This document shows positions 17,564-25,647 of a stretch of 64,000 bases of DNA, one piece after another. The stretch is taken from assembly GCF_028994805.1 (NCBI RefSeq), contig NZ_JAJQQP010000009.1:153019-217018 (forward strand). Direction: 5' to 3'. A model generated the notes under the pieces. That model ran no database searches and had not been told where the DNA came from. It saw only the letters and a program-made list of their open reading frames with translations. This DNA is from Promicromonospora iranensis. Lineage in GTDB: Bacteria > Actinomycetota > Actinomycetes > Actinomycetales > Cellulomonadaceae. The translations under genes and the position numbers were made by a program. Numbering within the stretch: the stretch's first letter is position 1; each line of letters begins with the position of its first letter.

Positions 17564-18501
17564 CCACTCCGCACCCGGCCGCCACCCGCGGTCCGGCAAC
17601 CGCCCCCGGCCCCGGCGTACCCGCAGAGCTGCCCGCCCGCCGGCGCGCTCCGCTCGGGCGCCTCCTGCGGGCCGAGGTGCGGTGGATCTTCCGGCGTCCG
17701 CGGACGCTGGCCGTGCTGGCCCTGCTCGCCGCACTCCCGGTGATCACCGGGGTGGCCGTCGACCTGACGCTCGACGGCGGCGGTGCTCCGGTCGACACGG
17801 GGCCACCGGGGGCCGGTCCGGGTGCGTCCGACGGCGGCCCGCCGATCTTCGTGACCATGGCCGCGAGTGCCTTCGTGCTGCCGCTCGGCTCGCTCATGAC
17901 GCTGCTGATGCTCCTGCTGCCGCTCACGGTGGCGATGGCGAGCGGTGACGCGCTCGCCGGCGAGCAGTCCCACGGCACGCTGCGCGGCTGGCTGCTCGCT
18001 CCCGTGTCCCGTGGCCGGCTGCTGCTGGTCAAGGCGGCCGGCGTGCTCGTCGTCGCGCTGGTCGCGTCCGGGCTGGTCGTCACGTCGGGGATGGTGACGG
18101 GGCTGGTCCTCACGGGGACCGACGGGCTGGTGTCGATGTCCGGCACCGAGCTGTCGATGGCCGACGTGCTGGGGCGGCTGGGCCTCGCCGTCGCCTGGGC
18201 GACGCTCTACCTGATGGCGGTCGGTGCGGTGGCGCTGGCGATCTCGGCGTTCACGGAGCACCCGATGGTGGTCGTGGTGAGTGTGCTCGGTGGGCTCATC
18301 GTCTCCGTCGTGCTGATGCAGATCTCCGCGCTGGACTGGCTGCACCCCTTCCTGCTGCCGTCGTCGCTGACCAGCCTGGTCGACCTGATCCGTGACCCGG
18401 TGTCGTTCGACGGCCTGGCCGAGGGTGCGTTCCGGGCCGGGTGCTACCTCGTGATCGGCATGTCGCTGGCCTACGCCCGCATCACGACCAAGGCCGGGTG
18501 A
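17560..18501 (+). CDS. ABC transporter permease (ABC-2 type)
   Basis: A 313-residue integral membrane protein. After a Pro-rich cytoplasmic N-terminus of about 45 residues, six hydrophobic segments are evident, beginning with TLAVLALLAALPVITGVAVDL. The conserved cytoplasmic motif SGDALAGEQSHGTLRGWLLAPVSR near residue 128 is the hallmark EXXSGTL-type sequence of ABC-2 permeases. The ATG overlaps the ATPase stop by 4 bp. It closes the LolA-like/ATPase/permease operon. Substrate unknown. Confidence 0.88.
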   Translation: MTTPHPAATRGPATAPGPGVPAELPARRRAPLGRLLRAEVRWIFRRPRTLAVLALLAALPVITGVAVDLTLDGGGAPVDTGPPGAGPGASDGGPPIFVTMAASAFVLPLGSLMTLLMLLLPLTVAMASGDALAGEQSHGTLRGWLLAPVSRGRLLLVKAAGVLVVALVASGLVVTSGMVTGLVLTGTDGLVSMSGTELSMADVLGRLGLAVAWATLYLMAVGAVALAISAFTEHPMVVVVSVLGGLIVSVVLMQISALDWLHPFLLPSSLTSLVDLIRDPVSFDGLAEGAFRAGCYLVIGMSLAYARITTKAG

Positions 18502-18649
18502 GCCGGCCGTCGCGCGGGGCCGACGGCCCCGCGCGACCGCCCGCGCGAGTTCGCCTCCCTAATCGTTTAGCGCCGTGTCCTGCGGTGATGCCACGTCCTA
18601 CGTTTCCTGTGACCGCGCCGCTGACGTCGCACGAGACGGAGACCACGAC

Positions 18650-19162
18650 ATGACCATCGATGCTCCAGGCCCCACCGAGGCCGTCAGACCCTCCGCACCA
18701 CGCACTGCCGCACAGGACGCCGCGCCCCCGGCACGAGACACCGAGCAGGCGCCCACCACCAGCCGCCGCGGCTGGTGGGCGCTCGCGGGTCGGGCCGCTC
18801 CGGTGCTCGGCTGGATCGTCACGCTGGCGGTCGCGGCGAACCTCGCGCAGGGCGCGTACGGCCAGCTCACCGTGTCCGAGCGGTCCGTCGGCATGTTCGA
18901 GGCCATCGGCTACCCGGCCTCCGCCGTCTTCCTGATCGGGGTGCTGCAGGGCGTGGCGGTGGTCCTCTACCTCGTGCCGTGGACGGCGTTCCTCGGCGGG
19001 CTGCTCCTGACCGCCTACCTGGGCGGCGCCGTGGCCGCGCACATCCGGCTGGAGGACTCGGCGTCGCACACGCTCACGCCGGTCCTGTACGCCGTCGCGC
19101 TCTGGGCCGCGCTGTTCCTGCGCAGCGAGCGGATCCGTGGCGCCGTCCTGACCGGACGGTGA
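18650..19162 (+). CDS. DoxX-like membrane protein
   Basis: A 170-residue protein with a disordered N-terminus (about 45 residues) and four transmembrane helices. The motifs EAIGYPASAVFLIGVLQGVAVVLYLVP and GGLLLTAYLGGAVAAHIR are characteristic of the DoxX_2 group. These proteins lie in the membrane and some take part in redox or thiosulfate metabolism, but most are uncharacterised. It stands alone, 148 bp after the ABC permease; an AT-richer TAATCGTTTAG patch at about 18560 could belong to its promoter. I set the start at the ATG before the acidic, Ala/Pro-rich leader. Confidence 0.8.
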   Translation: MTIDAPGPTEAVRPSAPRTAAQDAAPPARDTEQAPTTSRRGWWALAGRAAPVLGWIVTLAVAANLAQGAYGQLTVSERSVGMFEAIGYPASAVFLIGVLQGVAVVLYLVPWTAFLGGLLLTAYLGGAVAAHIRLEDSASHTLTPVLYAVALWAALFLRSERIRGAVLTGR

Positions 19163-19296
19163 TCCTGCCGGGGCGCGCCGTGAGCCATGGCGACGGAGCC
19201 GTGAATCACGTTGCGCCCCGGAAAGGGTCCGTGTCAGGCTGGTTCTCGCTCCTGCGGGTGTGCCGCGCGTGTGAGGGAGCTACCCGAAGGACTGTG

Positions 19297-19335
19297 ATGA
19301 CAGACATCTCCCGGTACGAGACCACCTCGCGCTGA
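19297..19335 (+). CDS. Possible 12-residue leader peptide upstream of ABC-F gene
   Basis: A short frame MTDISRYETTSR with a well-placed GAAGGA ribosome site ends 70 bp before the ABC-F ATG. A 6-bp hairpin (arms 19345-19350 and 19361-19366) follows it. Antibiotic-resistance ABC-F genes are often controlled by stalling on such leader peptides, so a regulatory role is possible. Only spacing and the ribosome site support it. Confidence 0.35.
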   Translation: MTDISRYETTSR

Positions 19336-19405
19336 CGTCTGCCCTGCCGCACCCTCCACCGCGGCACCCCGGCGTCGGCATCAGCCACCACCCGGGAGTC
19401 CTTCC

Positions 19406-21088
19406 ATGTTGTCCAACCCTTCCGTCGTGCTGCACGACGTCACTTTCGCCTGGCCCGACGGCGCCGTCGCGCTCGACCACGTCTCCGGCGCGTTCGGCCG
19501 CGGCCGCACCGGCCTGACCGGCCTCAACGGCGCGGGCAAGTCGACCCTGCTGCGCCTGGTCGCCGGCCTGCTCACGCCGACGTCGGGCAAGGTCACGCTG
19601 AGCGGGACCGCGGACTACCTGCCGCAACGGATCACCCTCGACGTCGATGCCACGGTCGCTGACCTGCTCGGCATCTCGCCGGTCGTGCGTGCGCTGCGCG
19701 CCATCGAGTCGGGAGACGTCGACCCCGGGCACTTCGACGTCGTCGGCGACGACTGGGACGTCGAGGAGCGCGCGGTGGCCCTGCTCTCCGCCACCGGCCT
19801 GCCCACCGGGCTCGACCGCTCGGTCGCGACGCTGTCCGGCGGCGAGACGGTGCTGACCGCGATCACCGGCGTCCGGCTGCGTCAGTCGAGCGGCAGTGCC
19901 TCGGTCGCCCTGCTCGACGAGCCGACCAACAACCTCGACGGCGATGCCCGCGAGCGCCTCTACGAGCTGGTGCGGGGCTGGCGGGGCGCGCTCGTCGTCG
20001 TCTCGCACGACCTGGCGCTGCTGGAGCTGATGGACGAGACGGCGGAGCTGCGCGGGGGCTCGTTGACCACGTTCGGTGGCCCGTACTCGCAGTACCGGGA
20101 GTGGCTCGAGGTGCAGCAGGAGGCTGCCGCGCAGGCCTTGCGCTCGGCGGAGCAGACGCTGCGCCGGGAGAAGCGGCAGCGGATCGAGGCCGAGGAACGG
20201 ATCGCGCACAGCGAGCGCAAGGGCCGCAAGGACGCTGCGAACAGCAAGTACGTCAAGGCGGTGATCAACGACCGCCGCAACAGCGCGGAGAAGTCGGCGG
20301 GGGCGCGGCGCGGGATGCTGGACGACAAGGTCGGGGCCGCGCGGGCGGCGGTCGACCAGGCGGAGCGTGCGGTGCGGGACGACGACCGGATCTCCGTGGA
20401 CCTGCCGGACCCGGGGGTGCCCGCCGGGCGGCGGCTGGCGGTGCTGCGTGGGGCGGACGGCCGGGAGATCGTGCTCCAGGGTCCGGAGAGGATCGCACTG
20501 ACGGGCCCGAACGGCGTCGGCAAGACGACCCTGCTGGAACGCCTCCTGTCCGCCCCCCACCCCACCTCCCCGTTGAGTGCTGGGTATGTGCGCGACGAAA
20601 CCGATTCCGCTCGACAGATAGCCAGCACTCAACGGGGTGGGGCGTCGGGGGAGCTGCTGACCGATCGCGTCGCGTACCTGCCGCAGCGGGTGGACGTGCT
20701 GCCGGACGACTCCCCGGTGCTGGAGGCCGTGCGGGCGGGTGCGCCGCACGTGCCGCCAGGGGAGCTGCGCAACCGGCTGGCGCGGTTCCTGGTGCGGGGC
20801 GCCGCGGTGGACCGGCCGGTCGCGACGCTGTCGGGCGGCGAGCGGTTCCGGGTGGCGCTGGCCAGGCTGCTGCTGGCCGACCCGCCGGCGCAGCTGCTGG
20901 TGCTGGACGAGCCGACGAACAACCTCGACATCGCGAGCACCGACCAGCTCGTCGCCGCGCTGTCGGCGTACCGGGGTGCGCTGCTGGTGGTGAGTCACGA
21001 CACGGCGTTCCTGGACCGGCTGGGCCTGGACGCGGAGATCCGGCTGGACGCGGAGGGGAACCTGACGGAGGCGCGGCGCTCCTCATGA
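19406..21088 (+). CDS. ABC-F family ATPase with an in-frame palindromic insertion
   Basis: A 560-residue soluble protein with two nucleotide-binding domains and no membrane helices. Domain 1 has Walker A LNGAGKSTLL near residue 38, signature TLSGGETVL near 140 and Walker B VALLDEPTNNLD. A charged helical linker spans about 230-330. Domain 2 has Walker A GPNGVGKTTLL near 368, TLSGGERFR near 474 and LLVLDEPTNNLD. ABC-F proteins act on the ribosome in translation or antibiotic resistance. Residues about 388-411, between Walker A and the Q-loop of domain 2, are encoded by a hairpin element with codons rare here (ATA, CGA, TTG, TAT), so this loop is unusually long. Both catalytic glutamates are intact. 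Confidence 0.9.
   Translation: MLSNPSVVLHDVTFAWPDGAVALDHVSGAFGRGRTGLTGLNGAGKSTLLRLVAGLLTPTSGKVTLSGTADYLPQRITLDVDATVADLLGISPVVRALRAIESGDVDPGHFDVVGDDWDVEERAVALLSATGLPTGLDRSVATLSGGETVLTAITGVRLRQSSGSASVALLDEPTNNLDGDARERLYELVRGWRGALVVVSHDLALLELMDETAELRGGSLTTFGGPYSQYREWLEVQQEAAAQALRSAEQTLRREKRQRIEAEERIAHSERKGRKDAANSKYVKAVINDRRNSAEKSAGARRGMLDDKVGAARAAVDQAERAVRDDDRISVDLPDPGVPAGRRLAVLRGADGREIVLQGPERIALTGPNGVGKTTLLERLLSAPHPTSPLSAGYVRDETDSARQIASTQRGGASGELLTDRVAYLPQRVDVLPDDSPVLEAVRAGAPHVPPGELRNRLARFLVRGAAVDRPVATLSGGERFRVALARLLLADPPAQLLVLDEPTNNLDIASTDQLVAALSAYRGALLVVSHDTAFLDRLGLDAEIRLDAEGNLTEARRSS
20568..20637. repeat. Palindromic element inserted inside the ABC-F gene
   Basis: Perfect 16-bp inverted repeats (ccccgttgagtgctgg at 20568-20583 and its complement at 20622-20637) enclose a 38-nt loop that is itself partly self-complementary. 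Its GC content and codons differ from the surrounding gene. The form suggests a REP/MITE-like mobile palindrome. No second copy was noticed in the window. Confidence 0.7.
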
Positions 21089-21236
21089 CCGACGGCGGCG
21101 TGCCGAGCCGCGGCGGCTCTGGCCCCCGTGGTTTGGCCCCCCGTGGTCGGTGTACGGGGAAGCCCTGATGTGGCGGTCCCTCGGCGGGCCGTACGGTCTC
21201 CTCACTGACAAGCCTGAAAGTTGAGGGAGGACGACC

Positions 21237-22568
21237 ATGCAAGCACGTCTACGGCGCCGTGCGTTCAGTGGCCTCGCGGTCCTGTCCATGGCTCTCGTCA
21301 CCGCGTTGGCGGTGGGCGGCGGCGCCCTGCCCGCCCGTGCCGCGACGGGAACCATCACCGGATACGGCGGCAAGTGCGTCGACGTCGCCGCGGCGAACAC
21401 CGCGAACGGTACGCAGGTGCAGCTCTACGGCTGCAACGGCACGAACGCCCAGAGCTGGGACGTGCGGAGCGACGGCACCGTCCGCGCCCTGGGCAAGTGC
21501 CTCGACGCGGCGGGCGGCAGCTCCGCCAACGGCACCCGCGTGCAGCTCTGGGACTGCAACGGCACCGCCGCGCAGCGCTGGACCGCCGGTGCGGACGGCA
21601 CGCTCCGGGCACTCGGCACGTGCCTCGACGCGACGGGGCCGAGCTCGGCCGACGGCACGCCCCTGCAGCTGTGGGACTGCACGGCCGGGGCAGCGAACCA
21701 GCGCTGGACGCTCCCGTCCGGCGGCGGCAACCCGGACAACCCGGCGAAGATGCCGGGCGCGCCCTACCTGTACCTGGGCTGGGGCAACCCGCCGAGCGCC
21801 ACGTCGGTCATGAGCCAGACGGGCATCCGCGCGTTCACTATGGCCTTCATCCTGTCGTCCGGCGGCTGCAACCCCGCGTGGGACGGCAGCCGTCCGCTGA
21901 CCGGTGGCGTCGACCAGCAGACCATCAACGCGATCAAGGCGGCCGGGGGACAGGTACAGATCTCGTTCGGCGGCTGGTCCGGCAACAAGCTCGGCCCCAG
22001 CTGCTCGACGCCCGCCGCGTACGCGGGTGCCGTGCAGCAGGTCATCAACGCCCACCAGCCGGACGTCGTCGACTTCGACATCGAGAACTCCGACGAGTTC
22101 GAGAACTACACGGTCCAGGACCGCATCCTGCGAGGGCTGATCATCGTCAAGCAGAACAACCCGAACGTGCGGATCGCCGTCACGATCGGCACCGGCCACA
22201 GCGGCCCCACCGGTGCGGGGACCCGCCTCATCAACCGGGCCGCCGAGCTCGGGGTGCCGATCGACAACTACACGATCATGCCGTTCAACTTCGGCTCATC
22301 GAACATCGCACAGGACACGGTCAATGCGTCCGAGGGCCTGAAGGACCAGCTCAAGGCGGCCAACGGCTGGACGGATGCCCAGGCGTACGCCCACATGGGC
22401 ATCTCCGGCATGAACGGCAGCTCCGACCAGGGTGAGGTCACCACCACGGCCGCCTGGACGCAGATCCGCGACTACGCGCGGAGCAACGGGCTCACGCGGC
22501 TCGCGTTCTGGTCCGTCAACCGGGACCAGCCCGGGTTCGAGTTCACCCGCATCACGGCGGGATTCTGA
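21237..22568 (+). CDS. Secreted lectin-chitinase (CBM13 plus GH18)
   Basis: A 443-residue secreted enzyme. The Sec signal peptide covers residues 1-36, ending PARAA after an RLRRR start. Residues about 37-160 are a ricin-type CBM13 lectin with three repeats, each with a Cys-Leu-Asp block (GKCVDV, GKCLDA, GTCLDA) and a QxW ending. After a Gly-rich linker the GH18 domain begins YLYLGWGNPPSA; the catalytic motif DxxDxDxE appears as VDFDIE near residue 280, with the glutamate as acid/base. It should bind and hydrolyse chitin outside the cell. GAGGGAGG precedes the ATG. The gene ends just before a very long hairpin shared with its convergent neighbour. Confidence 0.92.
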   Translation: MQARLRRRAFSGLAVLSMALVTALAVGGGALPARAATGTITGYGGKCVDVAAANTANGTQVQLYGCNGTNAQSWDVRSDGTVRALGKCLDAAGGSSANGTRVQLWDCNGTAAQRWTAGADGTLRALGTCLDATGPSSADGTPLQLWDCTAGAANQRWTLPSGGGNPDNPAKMPGAPYLYLGWGNPPSATSVMSQTGIRAFTMAFILSSGGCNPAWDGSRPLTGGVDQQTINAIKAAGGQVQISFGGWSGNKLGPSCSTPAAYAGAVQQVINAHQPDVVDFDIENSDEFENYTVQDRILRGLIIVKQNNPNVRIAVTIGTGHSGPTGAGTRLINRAAELGVPIDNYTIMPFNFGSSNIAQDTVNASEGLKDQLKAANGWTDAQAYAHMGISGMNGSSDQGEVTTTAAWTQIRDYARSNGLTRLAFWSVNRDQPGFEFTRITAGF

Positions 22569-22606
22569 CGCGCGGCACTACGGCAGGAGCTGGGCTGACC
22601 TGCTGA

Positions 22607-22675
22607 CCCTTTTCGAGGTCGAGGTTGCTCCGCTCTGAAGCGTTTCAGAGCGGAGCAACCTCGACCTCGAAAGGG
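22607..22675. terminator. Very long hairpin between convergent genes
   Basis: A 29-bp perfect stem (22611-22639 with 22644-22672) closed by a GCGT loop, extended by three more pairs beyond a one-base bulge. It lies between the chitinase and DUF6314 stops and includes the last codons of DUF6314, so it probably terminates transcription from both sides. Confidence 0.8.
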
Positions 22676-23094
22676 CGGGAGTACCGGGTACGCATCGTGT
22701 AGTCCTTCTCCGGGCCCCGGACGCGCCAGGACAGCTCCCACGACCGGGGCGGGCCGGGCGGGAGGGCCATGCCGCCCTGGTAGAGGTCGCGGCCGCACAG
22801 GTGCTCGACGGCGCCGGCTGTCCACGGGTGGAAGTCGCGGCCGTCCTCGAACGTGACCCGCCAGCCGGACGGCGAGCCGAGGCCGCCCGGCTCCTCCCGG
22901 ACCAGGAACAGCGTGCGGGTCACCGGCGTGGACCCGGCGGGCCAGGTGAGGGTGCCGTTCTCGGTCCACCGGATCCGGCCGTCGTCCTCGGCGCGGAACG
23001 TGGCCTCGCCCCGCGCGGTGTACACGGAGCCGTCGCGGTGGTCCTGGACCTCCCGCCGGAAGTCCCAGGTGCCGACGAGGCGGAGCGGATCCAC
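22645..23094 (-). CDS. DUF6314 family protein
   Basis: A 149-residue soluble protein of the DUF6314 family, recognised by GTWDF near the start, the TRTLFLV strand, VTFEDGRDFHPW, EHLCGRDLYQG and the late GPEKDYTMRTRYSR. It looks like a small beta-barrel (lipocalin-like) fold; function is unknown. The start is a GTG, since no in-frame ATG lies at the right place. The final eight codons after RYSRP fall within the right arm of a long hairpin, and the same eight residues would be read from the other arm, so the tail is probably derived from terminator DNA rather than conserved protein. Confidence 0.8.
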   Translation of the reverse strand: MDPLRLVGTWDFRREVQDHRDGSVYTARGEATFRAEDDGRIRWTENGTLTWPAGSTPVTRTLFLVREEPGGLGSPSGWRVTFEDGRDFHPWTAGAVEHLCGRDLYQGGMALPPGPPRSWELSWRVRGPEKDYTMRTRYSRPFEVEVAPL

Positions 23095-23145
23095 GGACCG
23101 ATCATACGGCGACGGTATGGGGACGGTGTGGGGAAGGATGTCCCC

Positions 23146-25260
23146 ATGACCTCGAACGATCAGACCACCCGCTCCGCGGAGCTGGACCCGGCCAACCCCT
23201 TCGCCACCCCGTCGACGCTCCCGTACGGGCTGCCCGACTTCACGGCGATCCGCGAGGAGCACTACGAGCCGGCAGTCGTCGAGGGCATGGCCGTCCACCG
23301 CGCGGAGGTCGAGGCGATCGTGACCAACCCGGAGCCGGCGACCGTCGAGAACACCCTGGAGGCGCTCGAACGGGCGGGGCGGCTGCTCGACCGCGCGGTC
23401 ACGGCGTTCTACAGCCTGCTGCCCGCGGACTCGACGCCCGGCCTGGAGGACATCCAGGAGCGGCTCGCACCGCAGCTCGCCGCCCACCAGGACGCCGTCC
23501 TGATGGACGCGCGCCTCTCCGCGCGCGTGAAGTCCCTGGCCGACGCCGCCGCGGCCGGCACCCTCGCTCTGGAACCCGACACCGCGTACCTGCTCGAGAA
23601 GCTCCTGACGCAGTTCAAGCGGTCCGGCATCGAGCTGTCCGAGACCGGCCAGGAGCGGCTGCGCGAGCTCAACTCCCGTATCACGTCCCTGCAGGCGAGC
23701 TTCGGGCGCAGGCTTCTCGCGGGCGCCAACGAGGCCAGCGTGCTCGTGACCGACGAGGCGGAGCTCGCCGGGCTGTCCGCGGACGCCAAGGCCGGTGCAC
23801 GCGCCGCCGCAGCGACCCGCGGGCAGGACGGCTGGCTCCTGGAGATGCAGCTCTTCACGCACCAGAACGTGCTGGCGTCCCTGGCGGACGCCGGCCTCCG
23901 GGCACGCGTCCAGGAGGCTTCCATGGCACGCGGCGCCACGGGCGGCGCGACCGACACGCGCGACGTGCTGCTGGAGCTGGCCCGGCTGCGGGCCGAGCAC
24001 GCGCAGCTGCTCGGCTACGAGCACCACGCCGCGTACATCGCGGCGGACGCGACGGCGGGCACCACGGCCGCCGTCAACGAGATGCTCGCCCGGCTCGCGC
24101 CCGCCGCCGTCGCCAACGCGCGGCGCGAGGCGAGCGAGCTCGCGAAGGTGAGCGGGGCGTCCAGCGGTGAGGCGCCGGGCAGCGTGCCGGCCGCCGACTG
24201 GTCGTACCTCAGCGAGGCCGTGCGCAAGGAGCGGTTCAACCTGGACGACGCCGCCCTGCGCCCCTACCTCGAGCTCGAGCGGGTGGTGCACGACGGCGTG
24301 CTCAAGGCCGCGAACCTGCTCTTCGGGCTCTCCTTCACCGAGCGGCACGACCTGCCCGGCTACCACCCGGACGTGCGCGTCTTCGAGGTGTTCGACGCGC
24401 CCGAGCCGGGCGAGCCGGACACCGGCCTGGGGCTGTTCCTCGCCGACTGGTACACCCGCGAGTCCAAGCGCGGCGGAGCCTGGATGAACAGCCTCGTGTC
24501 CCAGAGCCACCTGCTCGACCAGAAGCCGGTGGTCGTCAACAACCTCAACATCGTCAAGCCGCCCGCCGGCGAGCCCACCCTGCTCGTCTGGGACGAGGTC
24601 ACGACGCTCTTCCACGAGTTCGGGCACGCGCTGCACGGGCTGCTCAGCGACGTGCGCTACCCGTCGCAGTCCGGCACGTCCGTGCCGCGCGACTTCGTCG
24701 AGTACCCCTCGCAGGTCAACGAGATGTGGTCCTGGGAACCGGAGATCCTGCGGTCCTTCGCGGTGCACCACGCCACCGGCGAGCCGATGCCCGCCGAGTG
24801 GGTCGAGACCATGCTCGCGTCCCGCGCCTGGGGCGAGGGTTTCGCGACGACGGAGTACCTCGCCGCCGCGCTGCTGGACCAGGCGTGGCACCAGCTGACG
24901 CCGTCGCAGGTGCCGACGTCGGTGGAGGACGTGCTGCCCTTCGAGGCGGCGGCGCTCGCCGCGGCCGGCGTCGACCTCGACGCGGTGCCCCCGCGGTACC
25001 GCACCACCTACTTCAACCACGTCTTCGGCGGCGGGTACTCGGCCGGCTACTACTCCTACATCTGGTCCGAGGTGCTCGACGCGGACACCGTCGAGTGGTA
25101 CGCCGAGAACGGCGGGCTGACGCGGGAGAACGGCGAGGCGTTCCGTCGCAGGCTGCTCGCGCGCGGTGGGTCGCAGGACCCGCTGGCGTCGTTCGAGGAC
25201 CTGCGGGGACGGGCACCGGAGATCGCGCCGCTGCTCGAGCGCCGTGGCCTGGCCGGCTGA
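23146..25260 (+). CDS. M3-family oligopeptidase (Dcp/PrlC type)
   Basis: A 704-residue zinc metallopeptidase, full length for the M3A family, which degrades short peptides in the cytosol. The zinc motif HEFGHALHG is near residue 491, with the third ligand in the following PQVNEMWSWEPE segment. The C-terminus has FNHVFGGGYSAGYYSYIWSEVL, the substrate-binding tyrosine loop of the family. The ATG is preceded by GGAAGGA at good spacing. It resembles peptidyl-dipeptidase Dcp or oligopeptidase A; I cannot separate these by sequence alone. Divergent from DUF6314. Confidence 0.93.
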   Translation: MTSNDQTTRSAELDPANPFATPSTLPYGLPDFTAIREEHYEPAVVEGMAVHRAEVEAIVTNPEPATVENTLEALERAGRLLDRAVTAFYSLLPADSTPGLEDIQERLAPQLAAHQDAVLMDARLSARVKSLADAAAAGTLALEPDTAYLLEKLLTQFKRSGIELSETGQERLRELNSRITSLQASFGRRLLAGANEASVLVTDEAELAGLSADAKAGARAAAATRGQDGWLLEMQLFTHQNVLASLADAGLRARVQEASMARGATGGATDTRDVLLELARLRAEHAQLLGYEHHAAYIAADATAGTTAAVNEMLARLAPAAVANARREASELAKVSGASSGEAPGSVPAADWSYLSEAVRKERFNLDDAALRPYLELERVVHDGVLKAANLLFGLSFTERHDLPGYHPDVRVFEVFDAPEPGEPDTGLGLFLADWYTRESKRGGAWMNSLVSQSHLLDQKPVVVNNLNIVKPPAGEPTLLVWDEVTTLFHEFGHALHGLLSDVRYPSQSGTSVPRDFVEYPSQVNEMWSWEPEILRSFAVHHATGEPMPAEWVETMLASRAWGEGFATTEYLAAALLDQAWHQLTPSQVPTSVEDVLPFEAAALAAAGVDLDAVPPRYRTTYFNHVFGGGYSAGYYSYIWSEVLDADTVEWYAENGGLTRENGEAFRRRLLARGGSQDPLASFEDLRGRAPEIAPLLERRGLAG

Positions 25261-25428
25261 AGACTGCCCTGCCCGCCCAGATCTAGGCTTGCGGCGTTTT
25301 GCGCAAGTGACCTTGGATCGGGCTGGCCAAGGCCCCGGGGAGGGCGCCCTGCTACAGCCGGCGGAATCGATCGGTCCGTAACCCATGTCCAACGCAACGG
25401 CAAGGCCAAGGAGCCTCCGTCCCAGCGA

Positions 25429-25647
25429 CTACTCGACACCGATCTTGCGACAGATGCCGACCGCCCCGGCGCGGGTGAGTCCTAGCGCCCTTGCGATGTC
25501 ACCGTACGATGCGCCAGCCTCACGCATGCCGCGAACTGCGTCATTGCGTACGCCGATCGCCTGTTCCATCTGCTCGCGGATCCGCCTCACTTCACGTTCG
25601 TGCTTGGCTGCGACGGTGGCAAGTTCCCCGACGGTACCTGTCTTCAT
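25429..25647 (-). CDS. Small HTH protein of the Fic operon
   Basis: A 72-residue charged protein. The C-terminal half looks like a helix-turn-helix (EAGASYGDIARALGLTRAGAV, similar to sigma-factor region 4 or Xre-like helices), preceded by a helical segment with EVRRIREQMEQA. The ATG overlaps the Fic stop as ATGA, so it is translated with the toxin. It could regulate the operon or be a second antitoxin; no family name is certain. Confidence 0.65.
   Translation of the reverse strand: MKTGTVGELATVAAKHEREVRRIREQMEQAIGVRNDAVRGMREAGASYGDIARALGLTRAGAVGICRKIGVE

Noticed and set aside
19280-20998. Long open frame on the minus strand opposite the ABC-F gene
   Set aside because: It is Arg/Gly-rich without motifs, typical of antisense frames in high-GC DNA.
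22645-25392. 915-codon minus-strand frame across the M3 peptidase gene
   Set aside because: Only its last 150 codons (DUF6314) have family patterns; the rest mirrors the peptidase gene.
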